Shown: positions 6,116 to 11,826 of the stretch, piece after piece
Layout of the letters: each line of letters begins with the position of its first letter
How positions within the stretch are numbered: the stretch's first letter is position 1
Origin: Methanosarcinales archaeon
GTDB lineage: Archaea; Halobacteriota; Syntropharchaeia; Alkanophagales; Methanospirareceae
NCBI GenBank assembly: GCA_030665925.1
Contig: DAOUYX010000033.1
Coordinates: forward strand, 1-11,826
Direction of reading: 5' to 3'
DNA: 11,826 bases
Notes under the pieces: generated by a model
Told to the model about the DNA's origin: nothing
Seen by the model: the letters and a program-made list of their open reading frames with translations, nothing else
The model's database searches: none
Program-made: the position numbers and the translations under genes

Positions 6116-7078
6116 ATGATAAAGCGTATTGGTGTGCTAACCAGTGGTGGCGATGCACCGGGGATGAATGCGGCGATTCGCAGTGTGGCACGATACGGAG
6201 TGCATCATAAATTAGAGGTGATCGGGATATTTCGAGGCTATGCGGGTTTGATTAACGAAGATTTGAGACCTTTAGACCATCGTTCGGTTTCAGGGATCAT
6301 AAACAGAGGGGGTACGATCTTAGAGACCGCCCGCTGCGATGAGTTTTTAGCGGAAGAGGGACAGCGTAAGGCGGTAGAGACGTTAAAACGGAATAAAATC
6401 GATGCTCTGGTGGTCATCGGAGGAGATGGTACTTATCGGGGTGCGATTCAGCTTTGGGAACGGTGGCATATCCCATGTGTCGGTGTACCAGCAACGATAG
6501 ATAACGACCTTAATGGCACGGATATTGCCATTGGTGCGGATACTGCGATAAATACCGCCTTAGAGGCAACCGATAAGATTCGGGATACCGCTACGAGTAT
6601 GGAGCGAATTTTTGTGGTTGAAGTAATGGGGAGAGACAGCGGATTCATCGCCATTCATGTCGCTTTAGCCGGAGGGGCTGAGGAGGTATTGGTTCCGGAA
6701 TTGAGCTACGATTTAGAAGAGATGTGCCACGATATTGTCGAGGGAAATAGAAAAGGCAAGATCAGTTGGATTATTATCGTTGCCGAGGGCGCAGCGAAGG
6801 CAGAGAAGGTTGCGGAGAAGATTACGGAGATGACGGGGTTAGAGACAAGAGTGGTTGTCTTGGGTCATATACAGAGAGGGGGAAATCCAACCGCTCGGGA
6901 TCGTATATTGGCAGCCCGCCTGGGTGCAGCCGCGGTGGATTTAATTTTAAATGATGAATTTGGAAAGGCGGTGGGAGTACAAGACGGTGAGATAAATGCG
7001 GTGGATTTACATCTCGCGGTCGAGGAAAAGGAGACGGTGGTAGAGCCTTTTTATCGACTGATAAGGATTTTAACTTAA
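6116..7078 (+). CDS. pfkA: ATP-dependent 6-phosphofructokinase (bacterial PfkA type)
   Basis: 320 residues, the usual length of bacterial PfkA. It phosphorylates fructose-6-phosphate to fructose-1,6-bisphosphate, the committing glycolytic step. Motifs in order: TSGGDAPGMN (9-18), GGDGTYRGA (102-110), the catalytic loop PATIDNDLNGTD (125-136, D129 as base), R164 in SMER, VMGRDSG (170-176) and GHIQRGG (250-256). Gly in GGDG and Ala where pyrophosphate enzymes carry Lys before TIDND indicate ATP rather than PPi as donor. ATG 6116 is chosen over the in-frame TTG at 6107 because the protein then begins just before the first beta strand, as in homologues. No clear Shine-Dalgarno sequence is present. 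Many archaea use unrelated ADP-dependent kinases here, so a bacterial-type PfkA suggests ancient transfer. The class II aldolase follows 15 nt downstream, probably co-transcribed. Confidence 0.93.
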   Translation: MIKRIGVLTSGGDAPGMNAAIRSVARYGVHHKLEVIGIFRGYAGLINEDLRPLDHRSVSGIINRGGTILETARCDEFLAEEGQRKAVETLKRNKIDALVVIGGDGTYRGAIQLWERWHIPCVGVPATIDNDLNGTDIAIGADTAINTALEATDKIRDTATSMERIFVVEVMGRDSGFIAIHVALAGGAEEVLVPELSYDLEEMCHDIVEGNRKGKISWIIIVAEGAAKAEKVAEKITEMTGLETRVVVLGHIQRGGNPTARDRILAARLGAAAVDLILNDEFGKAVGVQDGEINAVDLHLAVEEKETVVEPFYRLIRILT

Positions 7079-7093
7079 AGTTGGTTATTTGCA

Positions 7094-8353
7094 ATGAACG
7101 AAGAAGGAACGGATGTTGACGATTTGGTATCGGAATTGGTATTGAACGACGATATAAAGGTGAAATCGGAGATTTTTGATAAGATTTTACGACTGGCAGA
7201 AGAGAGTGGAATTTTCCTTGCTTCTATTCATCATTTTTATCGTGCACGGGGCAGAGGCGAATTTGGCGGGTTCACGGTGCCTGCAATAAATTTGAGGACG
7301 CTTACGTACGATTTAGCGAGAGTAATTTTTCGGGTGGCCAAAAGGAACCAGGCAGGAGCTTTTATATTCGAGATTGCCCGGAGTGAAATCGGCTATACCG
7401 CACAGCGTCCTATCGAATATAGCGGGGTTTGCTTAGCTGCAGCTATAAAGGAAGAGTGGAAAGGAGCGGTATTCATTCAAGGGGATCACTTCCAGGTTAA
7501 TGCTAAGAAATATCTTCGGAACCCGCAGGAAGAGATAGAGTTTTTAAACAATCTTATCCGTGAGGCTTTGGCTGCAGGGTTTTATAATATTGATATTGAC
7601 AGCTCAACCTTAGTGGATTTGAGTAAGCAGGGGATTAAAGAGCAGCAAAGGTTAAATTTTAGCGTTTGTGCCGCATTTACTAAGTTCATCCGTTCGCATC
7701 AACCGGAAGGAGTAGAGGTTTCTGTCGGCGGGGAAATAGGCGAGATAGGCAGGAAGAACACTACGACAGAAGAATTAGAGGCGTTTATGGCAGGCTATCA
7801 GGAAGAATTGGGCTCGTCCTTAGAGGGAATAAGTAAAATAAGCGTACAGACCGGGACTTCACACGGTGGGGTAGTCTTACCGGACGGCAGTATTGCCAGA
7901 GTAAAGCTGGACTTTGACACTTTGAGGACGCTTTCGCGGTTAGCCCGTGAGAAATTCGCGTTAGCGGGCGCGGTGCAGCACGGAGCTTCTACGTTACCAG
8001 AAGCGGCATTCCATAAATTCCCAGAAGTAGAAACGGCTGAAGTGCATCTAGCTACTCAGTTTCAAAATATGGTTTACGAAAGCCAGTATTTCCCTGAAGA
8101 GTTGAGGAAGAGAATGTATGCGTGGCTAAAAGAGAATCACCGCACCGAACAGAAGGAAGACGAGACCGAGGAGCAGTTTATTTATAAGACACGCAAAAGA
8201 GCCTTAGGTCAGTTTAAAAATGAAATTATGGGGCTTAAGCCGGAAATACGAGCGGCAATTGCGGCTGAGGTAGAGGATAAAATCGCGTTTCTCTTTACGC
8301 AGTTGAATTTAGCAAATACGTTGCCTTTAATTAATCGGTACGTAAACAGGTAG
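7094..8353 (+). CDS. Class II (zinc) fructose-bisphosphate aldolase-like protein
   Basis: 419 residues, longer than the common 285-360 of class II aldolases. The barrel motifs align in order: FTVPAINLRT (60-69, cf. FAVPAFN), QGDHFQVN (129-136, donor Asp and zinc His132), NIDIDSSTL (165-173), GGEIGEIGR (212-220), GTSHGG (254-259, zinc His257) and QHGAST (296-301, zinc His297). All three zinc histidines are thus kept. The ends differ from standard enzymes: an acidic N-terminal helix of about 55 residues, and a charged C-terminal helical extension from about 330. It follows pfkA by 15 nt and should cleave fructose-1,6-bisphosphate made by that kinase. A tagatose-bisphosphate or other ketose-phosphate substrate remains possible, because QHGAST departs from the usual HGGSG. 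The pair looks bacterial in style. Confidence 0.8.
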   Translation: MNEEGTDVDDLVSELVLNDDIKVKSEIFDKILRLAEESGIFLASIHHFYRARGRGEFGGFTVPAINLRTLTYDLARVIFRVAKRNQAGAFIFEIARSEIGYTAQRPIEYSGVCLAAAIKEEWKGAVFIQGDHFQVNAKKYLRNPQEEIEFLNNLIREALAAGFYNIDIDSSTLVDLSKQGIKEQQRLNFSVCAAFTKFIRSHQPEGVEVSVGGEIGEIGRKNTTTEELEAFMAGYQEELGSSLEGISKISVQTGTSHGGVVLPDGSIARVKLDFDTLRTLSRLAREKFALAGAVQHGASTLPEAAFHKFPEVETAEVHLATQFQNMVYESQYFPEELRKRMYAWLKENHRTEQKEDETEEQFIYKTRKRALGQFKNEIMGLKPEIRAAIAAEVEDKIAFLFTQLNLANTLPLINRYVNR

Positions 8354-8370
8354 ATAATGAAAAACCCTAA

Positions 8371-8465
8371 ATTGTTGACACAGATTAACACAGATTAACA
8401 CAGATGATAAAAATCAACAATGTTCGACATAAATAAATCCGCGTAAATCAGTGTAAATCCGTGTC
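8371..8465. repeat. Palindromic element built of 3 + 3 ten-nt units (CACAGATTAA type)
   Basis: The left arm is three tandem 10-nt units: CACAGATTAA (8379), CACAGATTAA (8389) and CACAGATGAT (8399). The right arm is three inverted units at the same period: AAATCCGCGT (8435), AAATCAGTGT (8445) and AAATCCGTGT (8455). A second inverted pair, ATTGTTGA (8371-8378) and TCAACAAT (8414-8421), encloses only the left arm, so two exclusive hairpins are possible. The element fills most of the gap between the aldolase gene and ftr, and ends at the TATA-like box of ftr. It is not coding. Similar CACAGATTAA sequences are, as I recall, dispersed in many genomes. Confidence 0.75.
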
Positions 8466-8473
8466 TTAAATAG
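8466..8473 (+). promoter_or_regulatory. TATA-like box of ftr, abutting the palindromic element
   Basis: TTAAATAG begins one base after the right arm of the repeat and is centred about 21 nt before ATG 8490. This fits a leaderless or near-leaderless ftr transcript. It is a weak match by sequence; the position and lack of a Shine-Dalgarno sequence support it. Confidence 0.4.
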
Positions 8474-8489
8474 AAAGCAGCTATACTTT

Positions 8490-9401
8490 ATGTACAACGA
8501 GAAAATGGAAATCGAGGACACCTACTGCGAGGCTTTTGACGGCGTATTCACGAGGATATGCGTAACCGCGCGTGATGAGAAGAGATTGAAACAGGCGGCT
8601 TACAACGCTACGGCACTGCCCTGCACGGTCTTTGGCGAATCCGAAGGTGGGATAGAGAAGTGGTTAAGTGAGCGCGAGACGCCAGACGGCAGAAAAGGAG
8701 CAGTTATTCAATTCTGGGTGAATTACGGTGAGGACGCTCCCGAAAAGCTGGAATACGAAGTATCGAAACGAATACGGCAAGGGATACTGGTCGTGCCTAC
8801 AACGTCGGTCTTCAATGCGCTTGGTTCTCCCGACGGAAAGATTGATGTTGTGGACAGGATAGGGCATTGCGGCGATGGCTACGAGAACATTGAGCAGCGG
8901 TTCGGACGTGAAGTCATCGCGGTGCCGATAATGATGGGTGAATTTCTCGTGGAACATTATTTGGGTTACCAGAAGGGCGTGATGGGGGGAAACGTGTGGT
9001 TCTTCTGCGAAAGTATAGAAGCAGCATTAGAAGCGGGAGAAAAGGCACTTGACGCAATAAAGAGCGTAGAAGGTGCTATCACTCCTTTTGCTGTCTGCTC
9101 TGCGGGCTCTAAACCGGAAACGAACTATCCAGAGATCGGACCTACGACTAACCACCTGTATTGCCCTACGTTGGTACAGAAACTAAGCGGGTCGAAGGTT
9201 CTGGACGGCGTACAGAGCATTCCGGAAATCGTTATCAATGGGGTGTCGCTCGACTCGGTACAAGAAGCGATGAAAGCCGCAATAGAGAGTGTGCGAGATG
9301 TCGAAGGCGTGGTAAGAATCTCAGCAGGTAATTACGGCGGTAAATTGGGGAGCTATAAGATCTTTTTGAAGAAGTTAGAAGGAATAAACGAGGTAAAGTG
9401 A
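8490..9401 (+). CDS. ftr: Formylmethanofuran--tetrahydromethanopterin N-formyltransferase
   Basis: 303 residues, close to the 297 of methanogen Ftr. It moves the formyl group between formylmethanofuran and N5 of tetrahydromethanopterin. This is the second step of CO2 reduction in methanogenesis, and it runs in reverse in methane or alkane oxidation. Signatures: EIEDTYCEAFDG near the start, ETPDGRKGAVI (about 68-78), GDGYENIE (about 128-135), GEFLVEHYLG, GVMGGN, the end motif EIVINGVSLDSV and RISAGNYGGKLGSYKI. ATG 8490 places six residues before EIEDT, as in known Ftr, so it is preferred over ATG 8505. The stop overlaps a GTG and lies 2 nt before the ATG of the dehydrogenase, so the two are co-translated. 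A bacterial Fhc-type copy is possible in principle, but the surroundings look archaeal. Confidence 0.95.
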   Translation: MYNEKMEIEDTYCEAFDGVFTRICVTARDEKRLKQAAYNATALPCTVFGESEGGIEKWLSERETPDGRKGAVIQFWVNYGEDAPEKLEYEVSKRIRQGILVVPTTSVFNALGSPDGKIDVVDRIGHCGDGYENIEQRFGREVIAVPIMMGEFLVEHYLGYQKGVMGGNVWFFCESIEAALEAGEKALDAIKSVEGAITPFAVCSAGSKPETNYPEIGPTTNHLYCPTLVQKLSGSKVLDGVQSIPEIVINGVSLDSVQEAMKAAIESVRDVEGVVRISAGNYGGKLGSYKIFLKKLEGINEVK

Positions 9402-9403
9402 AA

Positions 9404-10543
9404 ATGAAGAGCTATAAGATTGCGGTTATTCGCGGCGATGGGATAGGGCCGGAGATAATGCAGGAAGGGTTGAAAGTGCTTGATGCCGTTTCGGAACGTG
9501 AGAACTTCGAACTTGACTGGGTTGAATATCCACATGGTGCAGAGCATTACTTGCAGACCGGAGAGTTAATAGGTGAAGACACGTTAAAAGAATTGGAACG
9601 GTGTGCTGCGATTTATTTCGGGTGCATCGGTGACCCGCGGATAGAACCTGGCATCTTAGAGCAGGGGATATTACTTGCGCTCAGGTTCTATTTCGATCAG
9701 TACGTGAACTTGAGACCCGTGAAGCTTCTGGAGGGTGTTCACACGCCATTGGCGGGAAAGCGACCGGAAGATATTGATATTAGCGTGGTGCGTGAGAACA
9801 CCGAGGATTTCTATATCGGCGTTGGTGGTCGGATAAAAGGCACCGGCAAAAAGCACGATGTGTTAGAAATCGTGCGAAACCTCTATCAGGTCAAGTTCGA
9901 TCTGGACGTCGAGACCGATGCGGACGAGCTTGCGTATCAAATTGGTGTCGTAACGAGAGAGGGCTGCGAGCGAGTGATGCGGTTTGCATTTGAGCTTGCG
10001 CGTGCGAATGGAAAGACGAAAGTGACGAGCGTGGACAAGGCGAACGTGTTGACGCACTGCTACGGGTTCTGGCGCGAGGTGTTTAACGACGTGGCAAAGG
10101 GCTATCCGGAGATAGAGACGGAGTTTAACTTCGTGGATGCGATCACCATGTGGTTCGTGAAGAATCCGGAATGGTACCAGGTCGTGGTGGCACCGAACAT
10201 GTTTGGCGATATTATTACGGACCTCGGTGCGATGATACAAGGCGGGCTGGGCCTTGCACCGGGCGGGAACATCAATCCGGGAGGTGTGTCCATGTTCGAG
10301 CCGATTCACGGTTCCGCACCGAAATACAAAGGCAAAGGCGTTTCAAATCCGATCGCAACGATTTGGGCTGGTGCGATGCTCTTAGAGAATGTGGGGGAGA
10401 AGCGCGCGTCAGAAAGCGTTATAAGTGCGATTGAAGCGGTTTTGAAGGCGGGAAAAGTGCGAACCTACGATCTCGGCGGTAGCTCGAAGATGAACGAGGT
10501 TGGCGATGCGATCGTTGCAAAGATCAGGGCGCGGCAGGATTGA
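9404..10543 (+). CDS. Isopropylmalate/isocitrate-family dehydrogenase, tartrate/D-malate-like subgroup
   Basis: 379 residues from ATG 9404, which has AGGT 9 nt upstream. The in-frame GTG at 9398 overlaps the ftr stop and is too close to that site. Beta-decarboxylating dehydrogenase motifs: GDGIGPE (11-17), substrate arginines R94, R104 and R130 (VVRENTE), K212 in VDKANVL, and metal ligands D245, D269 and D273 (NMFGDIITDLGA). The stretch FDQYVNLRPVKLLEGV with VGGRIKGT resembles tartrate/D-malate dehydrogenases more than typical LeuB or Icd. HGSAPKY (302-308) has Lys-Tyr where NAD-specific isopropylmalate dehydrogenases carry Asp-Ile, which favours NADP or a relaxed choice. Substrate could be 3-isopropylmalate, D-malate, tartrate or isocitrate. 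Linkage to ftr suggests supply of reduced cofactor or simple co-expression; it is not a known pairing to me. Confidence 0.85.
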   Translation: MKSYKIAVIRGDGIGPEIMQEGLKVLDAVSERENFELDWVEYPHGAEHYLQTGELIGEDTLKELERCAAIYFGCIGDPRIEPGILEQGILLALRFYFDQYVNLRPVKLLEGVHTPLAGKRPEDIDISVVRENTEDFYIGVGGRIKGTGKKHDVLEIVRNLYQVKFDLDVETDADELAYQIGVVTREGCERVMRFAFELARANGKTKVTSVDKANVLTHCYGFWREVFNDVAKGYPEIETEFNFVDAITMWFVKNPEWYQVVVAPNMFGDIITDLGAMIQGGLGLAPGGNINPGGVSMFEPIHGSAPKYKGKGVSNPIATIWAGAMLLENVGEKRASESVISAIEAVLKAGKVRTYDLGGSSKMNEVGDAIVAKIRARQD

Positions 10544-10651
10544 GTAGTTTTGAATTGCCACAATTAGATTTATGAAAGCTGAAGAAGCACGTTCGAAAAA
10601 GCATTTTGAAGACCCAGCACTGATGATTGATATGGGAAATCTTTGGTAAAA

Positions 10652-10670
10652 CTTTCTTTGTAAAAGAAAG
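10652..10670 (+). terminator. Perfect 8-bp hairpin downstream of the dehydrogenase gene
   Basis: CTTTCTTT (10652-10659), a GTA loop and AAAGAAAG (10663-10670), with further A/T pairing outside. It lies about 110 nt after the stop codon. The plus strand is A-rich rather than T-rich afterwards, so it is not a classic terminator for rightward transcription. An RNA-processing signal or small repeat is equally possible. It resembles the palindrome at 6040. Confidence 0.35.
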
Positions 10671-10748
10671 GTTTGTGCTAAAAGAAAAAAATCAAAAAAA
10701 TAAACTAAAGGTATATCCTTACTTGACAAGGATGCTTCATATTTTTGA

Positions 10749-10755
10749 TATAAAA
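10749..10755 (+). promoter_or_regulatory. TATA-like box upstream of the SIS gene
   Basis: TATAAAA follows TTTTTGA. With normal spacing, transcription would begin near 10775-10780, at the GGAGGTG and ATG cluster. The SIS start codon would then have a leader of about 90-95 nt, unusual here, where other genes have almost none. Confidence 0.45.
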
Positions 10756-10766
10756 CAAACAAGCTT

Positions 10767-10880
10767 ATGGAGGTGAAAGATGAGAAGAGAGGGAAGAAGC
10801 ACTTTTTCTTTGGTCATGCTTTATTTTCCAAAGAAGAGTCGTTGGTAACTTTTTTTTCTTCTTATGGCATATGGCACTAA
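10767..10880 (+). CDS. Possible 37-residue leader peptide overlapping the SIS gene start
   Basis: The ORF begins at ATG 10767 and ends at TAA 10878-10880, overlapping the SIS start (ATG 10871) by 10 nt in another frame. This is the arrangement expected for translational coupling, and the SIS ATG has no ribosome binding site of its own. The peptide is basic then aromatic (starts MEVKDEKRGKKHFFFGH, ends SSYGIWH). An alternative reading of the same RNA uses GGAGGTG (10769-10775) to start a 22-codon ORF at ATG 10780, ending at 10848. Both cannot be the main product. If the transcript really starts near 10778, the 37-residue ORF is not made in full. I do not recognise either peptide. Confidence 0.3.
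   Translation: MEVKDEKRGKKHFFFGHALFSKEESLVTFFSSYGIWH
10803..10857 (+). promoter_or_regulatory. Hairpin followed by eight T before the SIS gene (possible attenuator)
   Basis: TTCTTTGG (10806-10813) pairs with CCAAAGAA (10828-10835) across 14 nt, extendable by three pairs including two G-U. T8 follows at 10850-10857, then CTTCTT, 13 nt before the SIS ATG. Hairpin plus U-tract inside the leader looks like a termination site that transcription must pass to reach the SIS gene. It could also end an unrelated short transcript. Confidence 0.4.
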
Positions 10881-11826
10881 ATAAAGTCAGTAGCGAAGTT
10901 GGGTATATCAACAGTGTAACAACGGACGTTCGCAACGTCAAGAGGAGCGAGTTTAAGCCTTTATTCGAGGATCTCAACGCTGCAGATTGTATTATCCTCG
11001 TAGGAGAAGGGAGGTCGCAAAGCGCGTTGTACATTGGAATGGGACAGATGAATAAAGCAGTGAAAACGATGGTGGACATAGATTTCCCCGGTAGAGACAT
11101 AGTGGAGGCAGCACCCGTATTGGAGAAGAAGTATGATAAAATCGCACTGCTCGTTAATTCCGGAAGTGGTGAGACGACAACGCCTAAAATAGTAGTTAAA
11201 CAACTCGCGGATTATATTGAGCGAGAAAAGAGCGATAAATTTACTATTGATGCCGTTGTCTCGAACACGAGTTCCACGATAGGGAAGATAGGCGAGAAGG
11301 AATATGGTCATGTGGTCGAACTGAAAGGGCGGAGGAGAAGGCAGAATGCCACGAATGAGTTTCTCAAACACGGCATAATGAACGACGTGTACGAATTAAG
11401 CTCTTTGTTGCTATTTCAGAAAACAAAGGAAGCAATAAACGAGGAAAAGGGTTATACGGCGGTATTCAGGAAGATCGCGGAGGAATCGAAGGTTATAGGC
11501 AAAATTGTGGATAGGTTTGTTTGTTCTGATAAATATCAAGATGTCATTGACAAGCTGGAGACGAGAAGCCGCATAACCCTGGGGGGGCTGGGACCCGCGA
11601 GAAATGTCGCAAAGATGACTGCAATACGACTGCAACATGTCAAACGAGCACTTGGCGACGAGGCTTATTTATCCGGACCCTTTGCGCCAAGACCGCGCGC
11701 GTGTGATGTGATGTTCTTAATCTCATGGTCCGGGGAAACGGAGTCCATTTTAGGGTGGTGTAGAGAGCAGAAGAGATTTGGAGCTTACGTTTATTCCATC
11801 GTTGGAAATGAATCTGCCTTATCGCG
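10871..11826 (+). CDS. Tandem SIS-domain protein, 6-phospho-3-hexuloisomerase-like (C-terminus beyond window)
   Basis: 318 codons are visible from ATG 10871, open to the right edge. Two SIS (sugar isomerase) domains follow one another. The first spans about 36-180, with GEGRSQSA (45-52), NSGSGETTTP (96-105) and NTSSTIGKIGE. The second starts about 228, with GLGPARNVAKMTAIRLQH (239-256) and SWSGETESI (285-293), cut before its end. The S-G-S-G-E-T type loop binds phosphate in this fold, and both copies are present. The G-x-G-x(5)-A start and the order resemble archaeal 6-phospho-3-hexuloisomerase, usually a single domain of about 185 residues; here two appear fused. Glucosamine-6-phosphate synthase isomerase domains and bifunctional phosphoglucose/phosphomannose isomerases also have paired SIS domains, but lack this look. 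It probably isomerises a sugar phosphate in the cytosol. It has no own ribosome binding site. Confidence 0.75.
   Translation, partial: MALNKVSSEVGYINSVTTDVRNVKRSEFKPLFEDLNAADCIILVGEGRSQSALYIGMGQMNKAVKTMVDIDFPGRDIVEAAPVLEKKYDKIALLVNSGSGETTTPKIVVKQLADYIEREKSDKFTIDAVVSNTSSTIGKIGEKEYGHVVELKGRRRRQNATNEFLKHGIMNDVYELSSLLLFQKTKEAINEEKGYTAVFRKIAEESKVIGKIVDRFVCSDKYQDVIDKLETRSRITLGGLGPARNVAKMTAIRLQHVKRALGDEAYLSGPFAPRPRACDVMFLISWSGETESILGWCREQKRFGAYVYSIVGNESALS

Larger units (their letters stand above)
10544..10766. other. A/T-rich, hairpin-rich intergenic stretch
   Basis: No convincing gene is seen. A 25-codon ORF (10572-10649, starting MKAEEARSKKHFEDP) has no ribosome binding site and may be chance or a remnant. 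Two hairpins follow: CTTTCTTT-gta-AAAGAAAG at 10652-10670 and ATCCTT-acttgac-AAGGAT at 10715-10733, separated by an A-rich run. A TATA-like TATAAAA lies at 10749-10755. The stretch probably holds the end of the ftr transcript and the promoter of the SIS gene. Confidence 0.5.

Noticed and set aside
6419..6508. Pyrophosphate-dependent phosphofructokinase
   Set aside because: The donor-site residues are GGDG and PATIDND; PPi enzymes typically have GGDD and PKTIDND.
8379..8464. Short tandem 10-nt repeats as a CRISPR array
   Set aside because: Units are directly adjacent without spacers and are inverted on the other side; there are no cas genes.
9863..10309. Minus-strand ORF of 148 codons inside the dehydrogenase gene
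   Set aside because: Shadow frame of a conserved gene; low-complexity His/Arg-rich composition and no start signals.
10572..10649. 25-codon ORF after the dehydrogenase gene
   Set aside because: No ribosome binding site or promoter of its own and too short to judge; mentioned only within the intergenic entry.
10961..11371. Minus-strand ORF of 136 codons near the right end
   Set aside because: It is antisense to the SIS domains, which show family motifs in the plus frame.

Overview
This window looks like archaeal chromosome, most likely from a methanogen- or ANME-related euryarchaeon. It carries formylmethanofuran:tetrahydromethanopterin formyltransferase (Ftr) and the archaeal-type fructose-1,6-bisphosphate aldolase/phosphatase. 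Several genes have archaeal TATA-like boxes about 25 nt upstream of the start, with little or no leader. The mix of C1-pathway genes with bacterial-looking sugar genes would fit an ANME-1/Methanophagales genome, but that placement comes from memory of gene content and is not proven here. No rRNA, tRNA, CRISPR array or insertion sequence was recognised.

Layout. Positions 1-861 (minus strand) hold the N-terminal part of a small membrane protein, overlapped by a decayed membrane-anchored SAM methyltransferase with an in-frame stop, frameshifts and probably an internal deletion. Positions 884-2980 (minus) form a compact regulatory module. It contains a DtxR/MntR-family metalloregulator, a 55-residue acidic protein, and a 403-residue DUF2325 protein whose C-terminal domain has a CxxCxxCxxC cluster. 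The same 14-bp operator-like palindrome (WTAGGGNNNCCTAA on the coding strand) lies at the regulator's own promoter and at the promoter of the two-gene operon. This suggests an autoregulated metal or redox circuit and is the most interesting part of the window.

Positions 3130-8353 (plus) hold a HAD-superfamily protein (COG4030/EhaR-like), a TPR protein with a strong leaderless promoter, and three sugar-phosphate enzymes: the bifunctional gluconeogenic FBP aldolase/phosphatase, a bacterial-type ATP 6-phosphofructokinase, and a class II aldolase-like protein. The locus therefore encodes enzymes for both directions of the fructose-6-phosphate / triose-phosphate segment. Positions 8490-10543 (plus) hold ftr, followed closely by a beta-decarboxylating dehydrogenase of the tartrate/D-malate/isopropylmalate group. 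From about 10544 there is a hairpin-rich, A/T-rich stretch with tiny ORFs, then a tandem SIS-domain sugar-phosphate isomerase-like gene that runs off the right edge.

Two non-coding elements share an unusual plan. Each has three short tandem units (9 nt in one, 10 nt in the other) facing three inverted copies across a short loop, and each lies just upstream of a gene (the HAD gene and ftr).
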